The position numbers were made by a program, and so were the translations under genes. From the NCBI RefSeq assembly GCF_000018145.1, contig NC_009952.1, positions 62,001-126,000 of the forward strand: DNA of 64,000 nucleotides, read 5' to 3'. This document shows positions 27,783 through 34,998 of the stretch, in pieces. Position 1 is the first letter of the stretch; the number at the start of each line of letters is the position of its first letter. A model generated the notes under the pieces. That model searched no databases, was not told the DNA's origin, and was given only the letters and a program-made list of their open reading frames with translations. The stretch comes from Dinoroseobacter shibae DFL 12 = DSM 16493 (GTDB taxonomy: Bacteria > Pseudomonadota > Alphaproteobacteria > Rhodobacterales > Rhodobacteraceae).

Positions 27783-29120
27783 ATGAAGAAATTCGTGATG
27801 GCCGCACTGGGCGGCACAGTGGCAGGCGCCCTGCTGACAACCCAAGTCGCAGGGCCACTGCTGGCACAGGACAACGCGCGCAACACCTCGGTCTACGAGC
27901 AGCTTGACCTGTTCGGGGACATCTTCGAGCGCATCCGCGCGCAATATGTCGAACAGGTGGATGAAGGCGAGTTGATCGAGGCTGCGATCAACGGGATGCT
28001 CACCTCGCTCGACCCCCATTCCAGCTATCTCGCGCCGAAGGATTTCGGCGACATGCAGGTGCAGACCAGAGGCGAGTTCGGCGGACTGGGGATCGAGGTC
28101 ACCCAGGAAGACGGGTTCGTGAAGGTCGTCTCGCCCATCGATGACACGCCGGCGGCCGAGGCAGGGATCGAGGCGGGCGATTTCATCACCCATGTGGACG
28201 GCGAGAGCGTACTTGGCCTGACCCTGGACGCTGCGGTCACCATGATGCGGGGCCCGGTGGGCTCCGAAATTGTGATCACCGTGGTGCGCGAGGGCTTCGA
28301 CGAGCCCTTCGACGTCACCATCACCCGCGACACCATCAAGCTCACCGCCGTGCGCAGCCGGGTCGTCCGCGACACGGTGGTCATGCGGATCACCACCTTC
28401 AACGACCAGACCTTCCCGAACCTCGAAGAGAAGATGGCCGAAGAGGTGGCCGAATTGGGCGGGATGGAAGCTGTCAGCGGTTTCGTGATCGATCTGCGCA
28501 ACAACCCCGGTGGCTTGTTGACCCAGGCGATCAAGGTCTCCGACGCGTTTCTCGACAAGGGGGAAATCGTCTCCACCCGCGGCCGCGATCCTCAGGACGG
28601 GGAGCGGTTCAATGCAACCCCGGGTGACCTCGCCGAAGGCAAGCCGATCGTCGTGCTGATCAATGGCGGCTCGGCCTCGGCCTCGGAAATCGTGGCAGGC
28701 GCGCTGCAGGATCATCGCCGCGCCATCGTCGTCGGCACCAAGAGCTTCGGCAAGGGGTCGGTGCAGTCGGTCGTGCCGCTGCGGGGGGATGGTGCCATGC
28801 GTCTGACGACGGCGCGCTACTACACGCCCTCTGGCCGGTCGATCCAGTCGCTCGGCGTGTCACCGGATATTGTGGTCGCGCAACCGCCCCGGCGCGTGGA
28901 GGCTGAGGAGGACGAGGAGGCGAACAACCGCCCGCGCCGGTCCGAAGCGGATCTGCGCGGCGCTCTGGACAACGATTCGATCTCGGAGGCCGAGCGTGAG
29001 CAGCTTCTCAAGGAGCGGCAAAAGGCCGAAGATGCCGCCGAGTTGCGCGAAGAGGATTACCAGCTTGCCTACGCCATCGACATCCTCAAGGGGCTGAACG
29101 CGCTGGGGCCGACCGACTGA
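27783..29120 (+). CDS. ctpA: C-terminal processing peptidase (S41)
   Basis: A 445-residue periplasmic serine protease. The layout is a signal peptide or anchor (1-30), a PDZ domain (about residues 85-165, with [20 protein letters not shown]) and the S41 core with the nucleophile in [10 protein letters not shown] and the base lysine in GTKSFGKGS. These proteases trim C-termini of envelope proteins and can control murein hydrolases. The last 80 residues are charged and coiled-coil-like. Co-transcription with the EnvC-like gene is likely; the rppH gene starts two bases after it. Confidence 0.95.
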   Translation: MKKFVMAALGGTVAGALLTTQVAGPLLAQDNARNTSVYEQLDLFGDIFERIRAQYVEQVDEGELIEAAINGMLTSLDPHSSYLAPKDFGDMQVQTRGEFGGLGIEVTQEDGFVKVVSPIDDTPAAEAGIEAGDFITHVDGESVLGLTLDAAVTMMRGPVGSEIVITVVREGFDEPFDVTITRDTIKLTAVRSRVVRDTVVMRITTFNDQTFPNLEEKMAEEVAELGGMEAVSGFVIDLRNNPGGLLTQAIKVSDAFLDKGEIVSTRGRDPQDGERFNATPGDLAEGKPIVVLINGGSASASEIVAGALQDHRRAIVVGTKSFGKGSVQSVVPLRGDGAMRLTTARYYTPSGRSIQSLGVSPDIVVAQPPRRVEAEEDEEANNRPRRSEADLRGALDNDSISEAEREQLLKERQKAEDAAELREEDYQLAYAIDILKGLNALGPTD

Positions 29121-29121
29121 C

Positions 29122-29604
29122 ATGACACCGGACGATATTGCGGCATTGCCCTATCGCAAATGCGTGGGGGTCGTGCTCTGGGATGGCGCTGGCCGGGTGT
29201 TTACCGGCCAGCGCTATGACAGCGAACTGCCCGCCTGGCAAATGCCCCAGGGCGGCATCGAAGACGGCGAGGATGCGCGCACGGCGGCCCTCCGGGAGTT
29301 GGTCGAGGAAACCGGCGTGGCGGTGGAGAAGGTCGAGGTGCTGGCGGAAACCCCCGACTGGATCAAATACGACCTGCCGCCGGAGATCGTGCCGCGCATC
29401 TGGAAAGGGCGCTACAAGGGCCAGGCCCAGCGCTGGGTGCTGATGAAATTTCTCGGCTCCGACGCGGATATCAACATCGAAACCAAGCATCCCGAGTTCT
29501 CCGAATGGCGTTGGCTGGAGCCTGCCTCGGTCCTCGACAGCATCGTGCCGTTCAAACGCGACGTCTATGAGCAGGTCTTCGACGCCTTCTCAGACTGGCT
29601 TTGA
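29122..29604 (+). CDS. rppH: RNA pyrophosphohydrolase
   Basis: A 160-residue Nudix hydrolase. The Nudix box starts [20 protein letters not shown] and continues TGV, with the metal-binding REXXEE. It also has the RppH-type N-terminus ([13 protein letters not shown]) and the FKRDVYEQV end. RppH removes pyrophosphate from 5' mRNA ends to start decay. The start ATG overlaps nothing but lies two bases after ctpA, so it is the last gene of the gpmI-rooted operon. The 193 bp beyond it hold repeats and the Mu-like element edge. Confidence 0.95.
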   Translation: MTPDDIAALPYRKCVGVVLWDGAGRVFTGQRYDSELPAWQMPQGGIEDGEDARTAALRELVEETGVAVEKVEVLAETPDWIKYDLPPEIVPRIWKGRYKGQAQRWVLMKFLGSDADINIETKHPEFSEWRWLEPASVLDSIVPFKRDVYEQVFDAFSDWL

Positions 29605-29675
29605 GGTACGTGCCCCGCTCTGTTTCCGGGGTTGTGACGCAAGGTGTTGCGCCGCGCTGCGCGCGCCGCCGGGGG

Positions 29676-29717
29676 GCGAGAGGGGCCAGCCCCTCTCGCG
29701 CGCTTCTCGGGATATTT
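29676..29717 (+). repeat. Dispersed hairpin repeat, copy 1
   Basis: A perfect 10-bp stem (GCGAGAGGGG at 29676-29685, CCCCTCTCGC at 29690-29699) closed by CCAG, followed by GGGATATTT at 29709-29717. The core GGGG-CCAG-CCCC plus GGGATAyTT recurs at 40787-40822 and 52581-52614 in the same orientation. It may terminate rppH transcription. Confidence 0.7.
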
Positions 29718-29756
29718 GGAGACTTCAGTCGGCAGGCCTCGTCCGCGTCTTCATCT

Positions 29757-29797
29757 GTGCGAAAATACTCCGGGGGAGGCGCGCAGCGCCGGGGGCA
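29757..29797 (-). repeat. Inverted, partial copy of the dispersed repeat
   Basis: Read on the reverse strand this gives GCGCGCCTCCCCCGGAGTATTTTC, a variant of the repeat tail (CCCCGGGATATTT). It faces copy 1 and ends where the Mu-like element begins. Confidence 0.4.
29793..29797. repeat. Target-site duplication, right side (GGGCA)
   Basis: GGGCA lies directly outside the TG end of the Mu-like element and is repeated exactly at 37750-37754. Five base pairs is the target duplication length known for Mu-type transposition. Confidence 0.9.
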
Positions 29798-29803
29798 TGT
29801 ATG

Positions 29804-29846
29804 CTTTCATCTGGTTTGTACCCCCCTTTTCACTGGGTTTGTACCC
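29804..29846 (+). promoter_or_regulatory. Right-end transposase binding sites (R1, R2)
   Basis: Two direct copies of a roughly 19-bp motif: CTTTCATCTGGTTTGTACC (29804-29822) and TTTTCACTGGGTTTGTACCC (29827-29846). They are adjacent, as R1 and R2 are in Mu, and inverted copies occur at the left end (37660-37679 and 37725-37743). Confidence 0.8.
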
Positions 29847-29895
29847 GGAAGAAACCCCAAGACATCGGGAGTTCCCGGATGGGGATGGGGGTGGG

Positions 29896-30264
29896 TCAGA
29901 CCAGATCGGGGCGGAGTTTTCGGTTCCACCAGGTGTTGATCGCGCTCTTTCCGACGCGGCGTTCGGGGGGAAAGTGCTCGGCCACCTCTGCGGCAAGTTG
30001 GACAAAGCCTGTGTTGTGGATGCGGTCCATAAGGAAGGCTTCCAGTTCCGGGTCGCTGTCTATCTTCGCAGGCACGCCGGTTCGATGGTTCGCAAGATGT
30101 GCGTTGCCGCGCGGTGTGGCTGCGTCCAACTCGTGCGAGTGAAGCACCTTTGAAAGGCTGTTTAAGGCGCGTTTTTGAGCGATCTGCGCGGCATCGGTTT
30201 TCGCCTGGGCGGCCTGTAGGTCGGCAAGGGCGATTGCGAGAAGCGCGTCTTTGGTATTGGCCAT
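29896..30264 (-). CDS. Small helical protein at the element's right end, unassigned
   Basis: A 122-residue protein. The first 45 residues are Ala/Gln/Lys-rich and helical; the C-terminal half (PAKIDSDPELEAFLMDRIHN, then AAEVAEHFPPERRVGKSAINTWW) looks like a small helix-turn-helix domain. This pattern recalls short DNA-binding proteins of phage packaging or regulation, but no family is assigned. It is the last gene before the right terminus, preceded by a 146-bp gap with a GC hairpin (30380-30403). The start has GGAG five bases before the ATG, a good ribosome site. Confidence 0.7.
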   Translation of the reverse strand: MANTKDALLAIALADLQAAQAKTDAAQIAQKRALNSLSKVLHSHELDAATPRGNAHLANHRTGVPAKIDSDPELEAFLMDRIHNTGFVQLAAEVAEHFPPERRVGKSAINTWWNRKLRPDLV

Positions 30265-30410
30265 GGTTTCTCCTGGTCTTGAGGCACCTGCGGGCAGCGC
30301 GGGAACTTCGCTCAGACGGCTCGCGCCGCCTTCCGACCCTCGCGAAGCGGAGATTGCGTGCGCTCCCCGCAGGTTTCGGCCCGCCGGACGTGTGTTCGGC
30401 GGGTGTCTCG

Positions 30411-31343
30411 TCAGCGGATATCGAAGTCCGAGGGCTTCAGACCGAGCTGGTCGCAGAGGGACTGGACGACCGTCTCAGGCGGGGCCGACGCGTCGGCTGG
30501 CAGGCCGGGGATTGCTGCCCGCTTGAAGAGATGGCCATAGGCCGGGGTCGTAGATGCAATGAAGTCCTCGAAGCTGTCGGGGTCCTGCGCACATAGCGCC
30601 GTTGCCCAGCTCCGCATGGCGGGCGTGATATAGCCCGCATGCAGAGCCTCGGTGACGCGCGCTTCGACCAGGTACTCGGAGAGGGTCGCCTTGGTGGCCC
30701 CCCGGTCCTGCATCAGCTCCTTCAGGGCGGCGATGGGGACATACTTCGCCGGATCCGGTTCCGCCGTTTCGGCCTTGCTGCGCAGCTCGGCAATTGCCGC
30801 CATGATCGCATCCGCGTCGGCGGCGGGTTCCAGCTCCAATGCCTCGGCAATCGCAGCCAGGGCGGAGGTGTCTTCGGGGTCGGTCATGTCGTCTCCTTCG
30901 CTGGCAAGGGCAGTCAGGTCGAGATTGGGGCGGTGCACCAGGCTCGCGCCCTTGAGCCGCGTGATCCTGCCGCCCGTCTTGGTGTGCATCAGGACCGGGC
31001 TCAGGAAGCGGTACTCGCGCGCCTCCAACATCTCGCGCGCCTTCGCGGTCCAGCTCACATCGCCCCAGATGCCATCGGGGCGCACTTCGAGCCCCTTGAT
31101 CCAACCGGCGGCGGGCACGGGGCCGTTCTTCTGCCGGGCCGGGTCGTCGCCCTGGTGTTCGTAGTCGATGGGCAGGTCGATCCCGCCCTGGTGAAAGAGC
31201 GCGACCAGCTCGTCGGGGTCGCTCAGCTCGAACACGCGGCCATCGCGGCCCCGGATGCGGCCCAGGGGCAGCAGGTGGACCTTGCCAGGCGCGCGGCCTT
31301 CGGGCAGGTCCACCGCCGCGCAGAGGGAGGTTTCCAACGCCAT
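30411..31343 (-). CDS. Mu gpI-like head protease/scaffold
   Basis: A 310-residue protein matching the Mu-like prophage I family. Recognisable blocks are LPLGRIRGRDGRVFELSDPD, LPIDYEHQGD, GPVPAAGWIKGLEVRPDGIWG and FLSPVLMHTKTGGRITRLKG with HRPNLDL. In Mu, I is the capsid maturation protease and its C-terminal part (Z) is the scaffold. Here the C-terminal 140 residues are acidic and helical, as expected for a scaffold. It starts four bases after the gpT stop. In Mu, I precedes T; here it follows. Confidence 0.9.
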   Translation of the reverse strand: MALETSLCAAVDLPEGRAPGKVHLLPLGRIRGRDGRVFELSDPDELVALFHQGGIDLPIDYEHQGDDPARQKNGPVPAAGWIKGLEVRPDGIWGDVSWTAKAREMLEAREYRFLSPVLMHTKTGGRITRLKGASLVHRPNLDLTALASEGDDMTDPEDTSALAAIAEALELEPAADADAIMAAIAELRSKAETAEPDPAKYVPIAALKELMQDRGATKATLSEYLVEARVTEALHAGYITPAMRSWATALCAQDPDSFEDFIASTTPAYGHLFKRAAIPGLPADASAPPETVVQSLCDQLGLKPSDFDIR

Positions 31344-31347
31344 GGGC

Positions 31348-32247
31348 TCAGACCGTCACATAGGGGGTCACGATCAGCTCGGCGGTGTTCTTCCACGGGT
31401 TCGAGCCGCCGCCATCGCTCGTCTCGGTGTTCAGGACCAGGCGCGCCTGGTGTTCCAGGCTAGGCGGAACCACCAGCGTCGTCGGTGTGATCCCGAGGAT
31501 GCGCCCCTTGTCGCCCCGCAGCTCCATCATCGCGGCGCGGGCGGAGGAGTAGGTTTCCAGGTTCAGCGGCTGCTTGCTGGCATAGGCCATCTGCCAGAGC
31601 CCGAACCCCGCATTCACCCGCGCGCGCACCCCGTAAAGATACTTGTCGGTCATGAAGACGCGCTCGTCGTTCGGGCGGTTTACCATGTCGAAGGTGTAAT
31701 CGACGCGCGCCTGCCAGATCAGAGGCCGGATCGCGCGCGACGTATCGAGAAGGAACCAAGGTGCGTCGGTCCCATCTGCCATATTGCTCACCGGCACCAT
31801 GTTGCCATCTGCATCGGGCGTCTGGTGTTCGGTGTCGAAATAATTCTGCCCATCGAAGCAGGGTGTGGTGAAGCCGTCCTTCAGCAACCCGAAGATCAGC
31901 TCGTCGGGATGTTGACGTGCCAGGTGGCCCATCTCGGCAAACATCGGCTTTAAGAGCCCGAGCCTGTCGTCCTCGAAGTCCTCGCGGCGAATGTCCACGG
32001 TGCTCTCGAACTTTCGGTTCAGGATCGTGAAGCTGTGGGCTTCCAGATCCTTGATGACGCGCTCGCCATCCAGCCATTCGCGCAGCTGCGGGAACTGCCC
32101 GAGCCAGCCATAGGTCTCCTGCCGGTTGCCGCTGGCCACGGTCATCGCGACCTTGGAGTAATGCGCGGGCGCGTTGGTGTAGGCATCGGTGTAGATCGTC
32201 TTGAAGCCCTGGAAGGCCAGATCGACATTTGCGTCGTTCAGGATCAT
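31348..32247 (-). CDS. Mu gpT-like major head (capsid) protein
   Basis: A 299-residue protein of the Mu major head subunit family: GNRQETYGWLGQFPQLREW, FTILNRKFESTVDIRREDFE and DDRLGLLKPMFAEMG align with the hallmark segments of Mu gpT (305 aa). It should assemble the icosahedral shell. The frame is intact. Its ATG overlaps the stop of the Mor-like gene by four bases, and gpI follows, so the three form one transcription unit. No decoration, portal or tail gene accompanies it. Confidence 0.92.
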   Translation of the reverse strand: MILNDANVDLAFQGFKTIYTDAYTNAPAHYSKVAMTVASGNRQETYGWLGQFPQLREWLDGERVIKDLEAHSFTILNRKFESTVDIRREDFEDDRLGLLKPMFAEMGHLARQHPDELIFGLLKDGFTTPCFDGQNYFDTEHQTPDADGNMVPVSNMADGTDAPWFLLDTSRAIRPLIWQARVDYTFDMVNRPNDERVFMTDKYLYGVRARVNAGFGLWQMAYASKQPLNLETYSSARAAMMELRGDKGRILGITPTTLVVPPSLEHQARLVLNTETSDGGGSNPWKNTAELIVTPYVTV

Positions 32248-32684
32248 GGGTCGGTTTCCTCTGAGGTTTGAAAGGGTCGGGGTGCGAGCGCACCGGCTTC
32301 AACAAGCCTTCGCCGGTGGCGTGTGACAGATCGTTCGGTGGTGTCGAGCGCCTGGGCGATGACGCGCACGCTGCGCCCGGCCTCGAAGTGCCGATAGGCG
32401 GTCCAGCGCATCCGCGCGGTGCGGGAGGCAGGACCGAAGGGGATGCTAAGCCGCCCGGCCCCGTAGGTCTTCAGAAGCCAGGTCAGGGCGGCATTGTGGG
32501 CGTGCCCCGGCTTCACCTTCACCGGGATGAGAAGGTCCTTGCCACCATGTTGGATAAGGAAGGCGCGCGTCGTTTGCGCACCGACCGCCCGTTCCATGTC
32601 GGCGATCATCGGCGGCATGTAGAGGCCGATGCGGCGGCACTCTGCGGCGGTGGGATAAAGAAGCTCTGCAGGTGATGCGATCAT
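32244..32684 (-). CDS. Mor/C-like transcription activator
   Basis: A 146-residue DNA-binding protein. The second half has GRLSIPFG followed by a helix-turn-helix (RSVRVIAQALDTTERSVTRHRR), resembling the YIPKG...helix-turn-helix arrangement of Mor and C, which switch on middle and late genes in Mu. The N-terminal part (ECRRIGLYMPPMIADMERAV) is like a dimerisation segment. The ATG at 32684 is chosen; the frame is open upstream in sequence with no such features. Its coupling to gpT suggests it controls the capsid unit. Assignment to the Mor family is moderate. Confidence 0.65.
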   Translation of the reverse strand: MIASPAELLYPTAAECRRIGLYMPPMIADMERAVGAQTTRAFLIQHGGKDLLIPVKVKPGHAHNAALTWLLKTYGAGRLSIPFGPASRTARMRWTAYRHFEAGRSVRVIAQALDTTERSVTRHRRRLVEAGALAPRPFQTSEETDP

Positions 32685-33102
32685 GCGCCCGGTGATGCCA
32701 GCGCGACCTGCAACCTGTCGCCCCCGACACTTGGCGGGAGGCGCAGCCAGGTGGTCGGAACCCCACCACGGCACATACGACCGGCTCTCCGAAGGGTGTG
32801 GCTTGGCTGCGTGGCAGTGATACCAGACCGCGCCGCCCGGTGGAAGCGGGCCGGTGGAGCGGGTGCCTGGGGGGACGTCACTTCCCCCGCAGCTCGGACG
32901 GCTGGGTAGACGGGATACTTGACTCAGGCACTCAAACCGTACCCAAATCGCCCGCGCGTCGCAATCCCGGGCTTGGGTGCTGCCGGAACCATGTCTGAGA
33001 CTTCGATTTAAGGGGTGTTTAAGGGGTGCCTCTGTTTTTCTTGTGGGTATGGGGCCAACCGAGGCAGAAGCCCGTCAGCGGGCCGCTCAGCCGCTCCCAT
33101 GC
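32685..33102. other. Control gap between early and capsid units of the element
   Basis: A 418-bp stretch without a confident gene. It carries a tandem of CCCCTTAAA (reverse strand, near 33005-33022), suited to an activator or polymerase site, and a GTG-started frame of 66 codons (32681-32881, reverse) whose stop overlaps the Mor-like ATG. That frame has no recognised product and could be a leader peptide or the scar of a deletion. The promoter for the Mor-gpT-gpI unit must lie here. Confidence 0.45.
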
Positions 33103-33130
33103 AAAAGGGCCGCGCCCGGCGGCACGGCCC
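33103..33130 (-). terminator. Terminator of the element's early operon
   Basis: On the reverse strand a stem of GGGCCG-type arms (33107-33116 with 33121-33130, one mismatch, CGGC loop) is followed by TTTT. It lies 23 bp after the GemA stop. Confidence 0.8.
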
Positions 33131-33153
33131 CTCTGGTTCGGTTTTGGGGGCGT

Positions 33154-33567
33154 TCAGGCGGCGCGCGCCTTCATCGCCTTGAGCGCGGTGATGATCTTCG
33201 GCGCAGTCGCGGCCGAGAGGAACCGCAGGCTGGAGAGCTTCCAGTACCGCTCAAGCCAGAGGTTCAGCTCCGCCTCCCCGGCCTTGCCCAGGGTATACTC
33301 CTGCCAGAGCACGCGGATCAGCTCGATCTGCGCGAAGCTCGCCATGCCGGGCCGGGTGCCATAGCTCGGCCCCTTGGTCCGCAGGGGTGCGAAGCCGCAG
33401 AACTCGAAGAAGCCCATCATCGCGTTGAGGCCGTCCTGGTCCAGCTCCTTGGTGCTGGTCACGCCCGCGATCTGGACCAGGGCGGCGCGGAACCCCTCGT
33501 CGCTCATGCCGAGCTTGGACTTCGCAACCCAGATCAGCTTTAGCTGGTTTTTCGTGATGGTCATCAT
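33154..33567 (-). CDS. GemA/Mu gp16-like regulatory protein
   Basis: A 137-residue protein of the Gp16/GemA family. The N-terminal KNQLKLIWVAKSKLGMSDEG and RAALVQIAGVTSTKELDQDG, followed by FAQIELIRVLWQEY, are typical. In Mu, GemA modulates host gene expression and DNA topology. The start ATG at 33567 overlaps the preceding stop by four bases (ATGA) and has GAGG five bases upstream. It is the last gene of the early unit. Confidence 0.88.
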   Translation of the reverse strand: MMTITKNQLKLIWVAKSKLGMSDEGFRAALVQIAGVTSTKELDQDGLNAMMGFFEFCGFAPLRTKGPSYGTRPGMASFAQIELIRVLWQEYTLGKAGEAELNLWLERYWKLSSLRFLSAATAPKIITALKAMKARAA

Positions 33568-33848
33568 GGGTTCCTCATCGTGCTGCGCATGTAGGAGGCG
33601 ACTTCCGACAGAACCGCGCCTTCGGTCGCGGCGCGTCGTTCGGCGTAGTTGGACAGCAGGTCCAGCAGGAAGATAAGCGTTCCGGGATCGTGGGTGTCCA
33701 TGTCCGTCACCATGAGCTTGAGCAACTTCAACGCTCCGGCGAACTCGCCGAGCGTGTATTCGACCTCCGCCGCAGCATCGGCCACGGCCTTGGCCCGGTG
33801 CGCCCTCAGATGAAAGCTCTCCCATTCGGTCAGGTCGATGTCAGTCAT
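33564..33848 (-). CDS. Small early protein of the Mu-like element (94 aa)
   Basis: A 94-residue, acidic, mostly helical protein (MTDIDLTEWESFHLRAHRAK...). No family is recognised. The start at 33848 overlaps the end of the preceding gene (33841) and its stop overlaps GemA, so it belongs to the MuA-MuB-GemA transcript. In transposable phages, genes in this position are semi-essential early genes of unknown or host-modulating function. Confidence 0.7.
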   Translation of the reverse strand: MTDIDLTEWESFHLRAHRAKAVADAAAEVEYTLGEFAGALKLLKLMVTDMDTHDPGTLIFLLDLLSNYAERRAATEGAVLSEVASYMRSTMRNP

Positions 33849-34140
33849 CTGCGCCCCCTTCCGGTTGCCGCACGAAGGTGCCGCGCGCGATGACACGGTG
33901 CAACGCGTCCGCCTGGAGATGGGCCTGCTCGGCAACCCGGATAAGCGCCTCGAAGTCCTTGAGGACAGGGTGGTCGCTCGCCAGTTCGGCGCGCAAGGCC
34001 TCCAGCATCCGTTTGCCATGGTCCAGCACCCCCAACGGGTAGGCGCACTGAATTTCGAGAACCGGCTGGAGGCCATCTTTCTCCCAGGCGCGCATCGGAA
34101 TGCAGAAGAGATAAGGGAACTCTTGTGCCTGCTCAGACAT
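33841..34140 (-). CDS. Small early protein of the Mu-like element (99 aa)
   Basis: A 99-residue protein beginning MSEQAQEFPYLFCIPMRAWE, with no recognised domain. The ATG at 34140 has GGGAGAG eight bases upstream; an in-frame ATG at 34164 that overlaps MuB is an alternative. It lies 20 bp after muB and overlaps the next small gene by eight bases. A hydrophobic patch near the start (YLFCIPM) does not look like a membrane segment. Confidence 0.65.
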   Translation of the reverse strand: MSEQAQEFPYLFCIPMRAWEKDGLQPVLEIQCAYPLGVLDHGKRMLEALRAELASDHPVLKDFEALIRVAEQAHLQADALHRVIARGTFVRQPEGGADD

Positions 34141-34160
34141 GCTTACTTCTCTCCCACCCA

Positions 34161-34931
34161 TCAAAAGCCTCCTTGGCCGGAAAGGCCCAGATAGAGCATT
34201 GCTGCCTTCACGTCCGACGCGGCGATCTTGTCAGAGCTGGCGTGTTTTGCCGCCTGGGCCAGAGTGCGCTGCACATCGGCAAGGCCTCCGTACCGTCGCG
34301 CCATCACCGAAAGAGCATCGCAGATTGCCGGATCGGTAATGCCGCGCGACCGGACGACAGCCAAAACATCGGGCTTGGGCACCGAGCGGATCACGACGGG
34401 CCGCACCATCCGACGCCGCAGCTGCGGCACGGAGCTGATCGTGTCGGCCAAGGAAAGATCGCCGCAGAAGACCACCGAAAAGCAAGCTTCTTCCGCCATC
34501 GCGCGCACCCATTCATAGGCGTCGAAGTTGAAGCCGCCGCGCGGGTTGTAGTTCGCGAGGTACTGCGCTTCATCGAAGATGACGACTTGTTCAGCGCCAA
34601 TCGCGTCCATGATCCGATAGCGGTCTTCGCGCAGTCTCCGACTGTTCGGCGCGCCAAGTTCGAGCCGTTCCATCATCACATTGGCCAGGTCCCAGATACG
34701 GCCCTCTCCCGCGACCATTGTGAACATCTGAGCGTTCTTGCTTTCGTGCGTGTAGCGGCGCAGCGTCTCGGACTTTCCGACGCCGGGAACGCCCGCCACC
34801 ATGGTAAGGGTGCCGGGCTCATCCGCGACCAGCCGAAGGGATCGAAGGATATTGCTGGCCGTCTCCGTCATGACCATGCCCGCCGGTGGCGGGACTGATC
34901 CGGGGTTGATCAGTTGCAGATGCTCTGCCAT
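34161..34931 (-). CDS. MuB-like transposition target ATPase
   Basis: A 256-residue AAA+ ATPase. Walker A is GVPGVGKS (residues 47-54) and Walker B is VVIFDEAQ (Asp120, Glu121); the arginine-rich RRRMVRPVVIRSVP region matches sensor II and DNA binding. In Mu, MuB forms filaments on target DNA, activates MuA and prevents self-insertion. The C-terminal fold (GLADVQRTLAQAAKHA) is the typical helical lid. The gene starts 67 bp after muA on the same strand. Confidence 0.93.
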   Translation of the reverse strand: MAEHLQLINPGSVPPPAGMVMTETASNILRSLRLVADEPGTLTMVAGVPGVGKSETLRRYTHESKNAQMFTMVAGEGRIWDLANVMMERLELGAPNSRRLREDRYRIMDAIGAEQVVIFDEAQYLANYNPRGGFNFDAYEWVRAMAEEACFSVVFCGDLSLADTISSVPQLRRRMVRPVVIRSVPKPDVLAVVRSRGITDPAICDALSVMARRYGGLADVQRTLAQAAKHASSDKIAASDVKAAMLYLGLSGQGGF

Positions 34932-34998
34932 TTTGCTCTCCGTTTAGCTTTGCGGGCTTTCGCCTGCTGGTGAATGGCCAGTGAGGTGTTCCAGCGCC

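Noticed and set aside
31348-32247. gpT as an encapsulin-type nanocompartment
   Set aside because: The sequence is plainly Mu gpT, sits next to gpI and inside an element with MuA ends; no cargo enzyme with a targeting tail is present.
32681-32881. 66-codon frame ahead of the Mor-like gene as a firm coding region
   Set aside because: GTG start without a convincing ribosome site, Pro/Arg-rich product and no match; mentioned only as a possible leader or scar.
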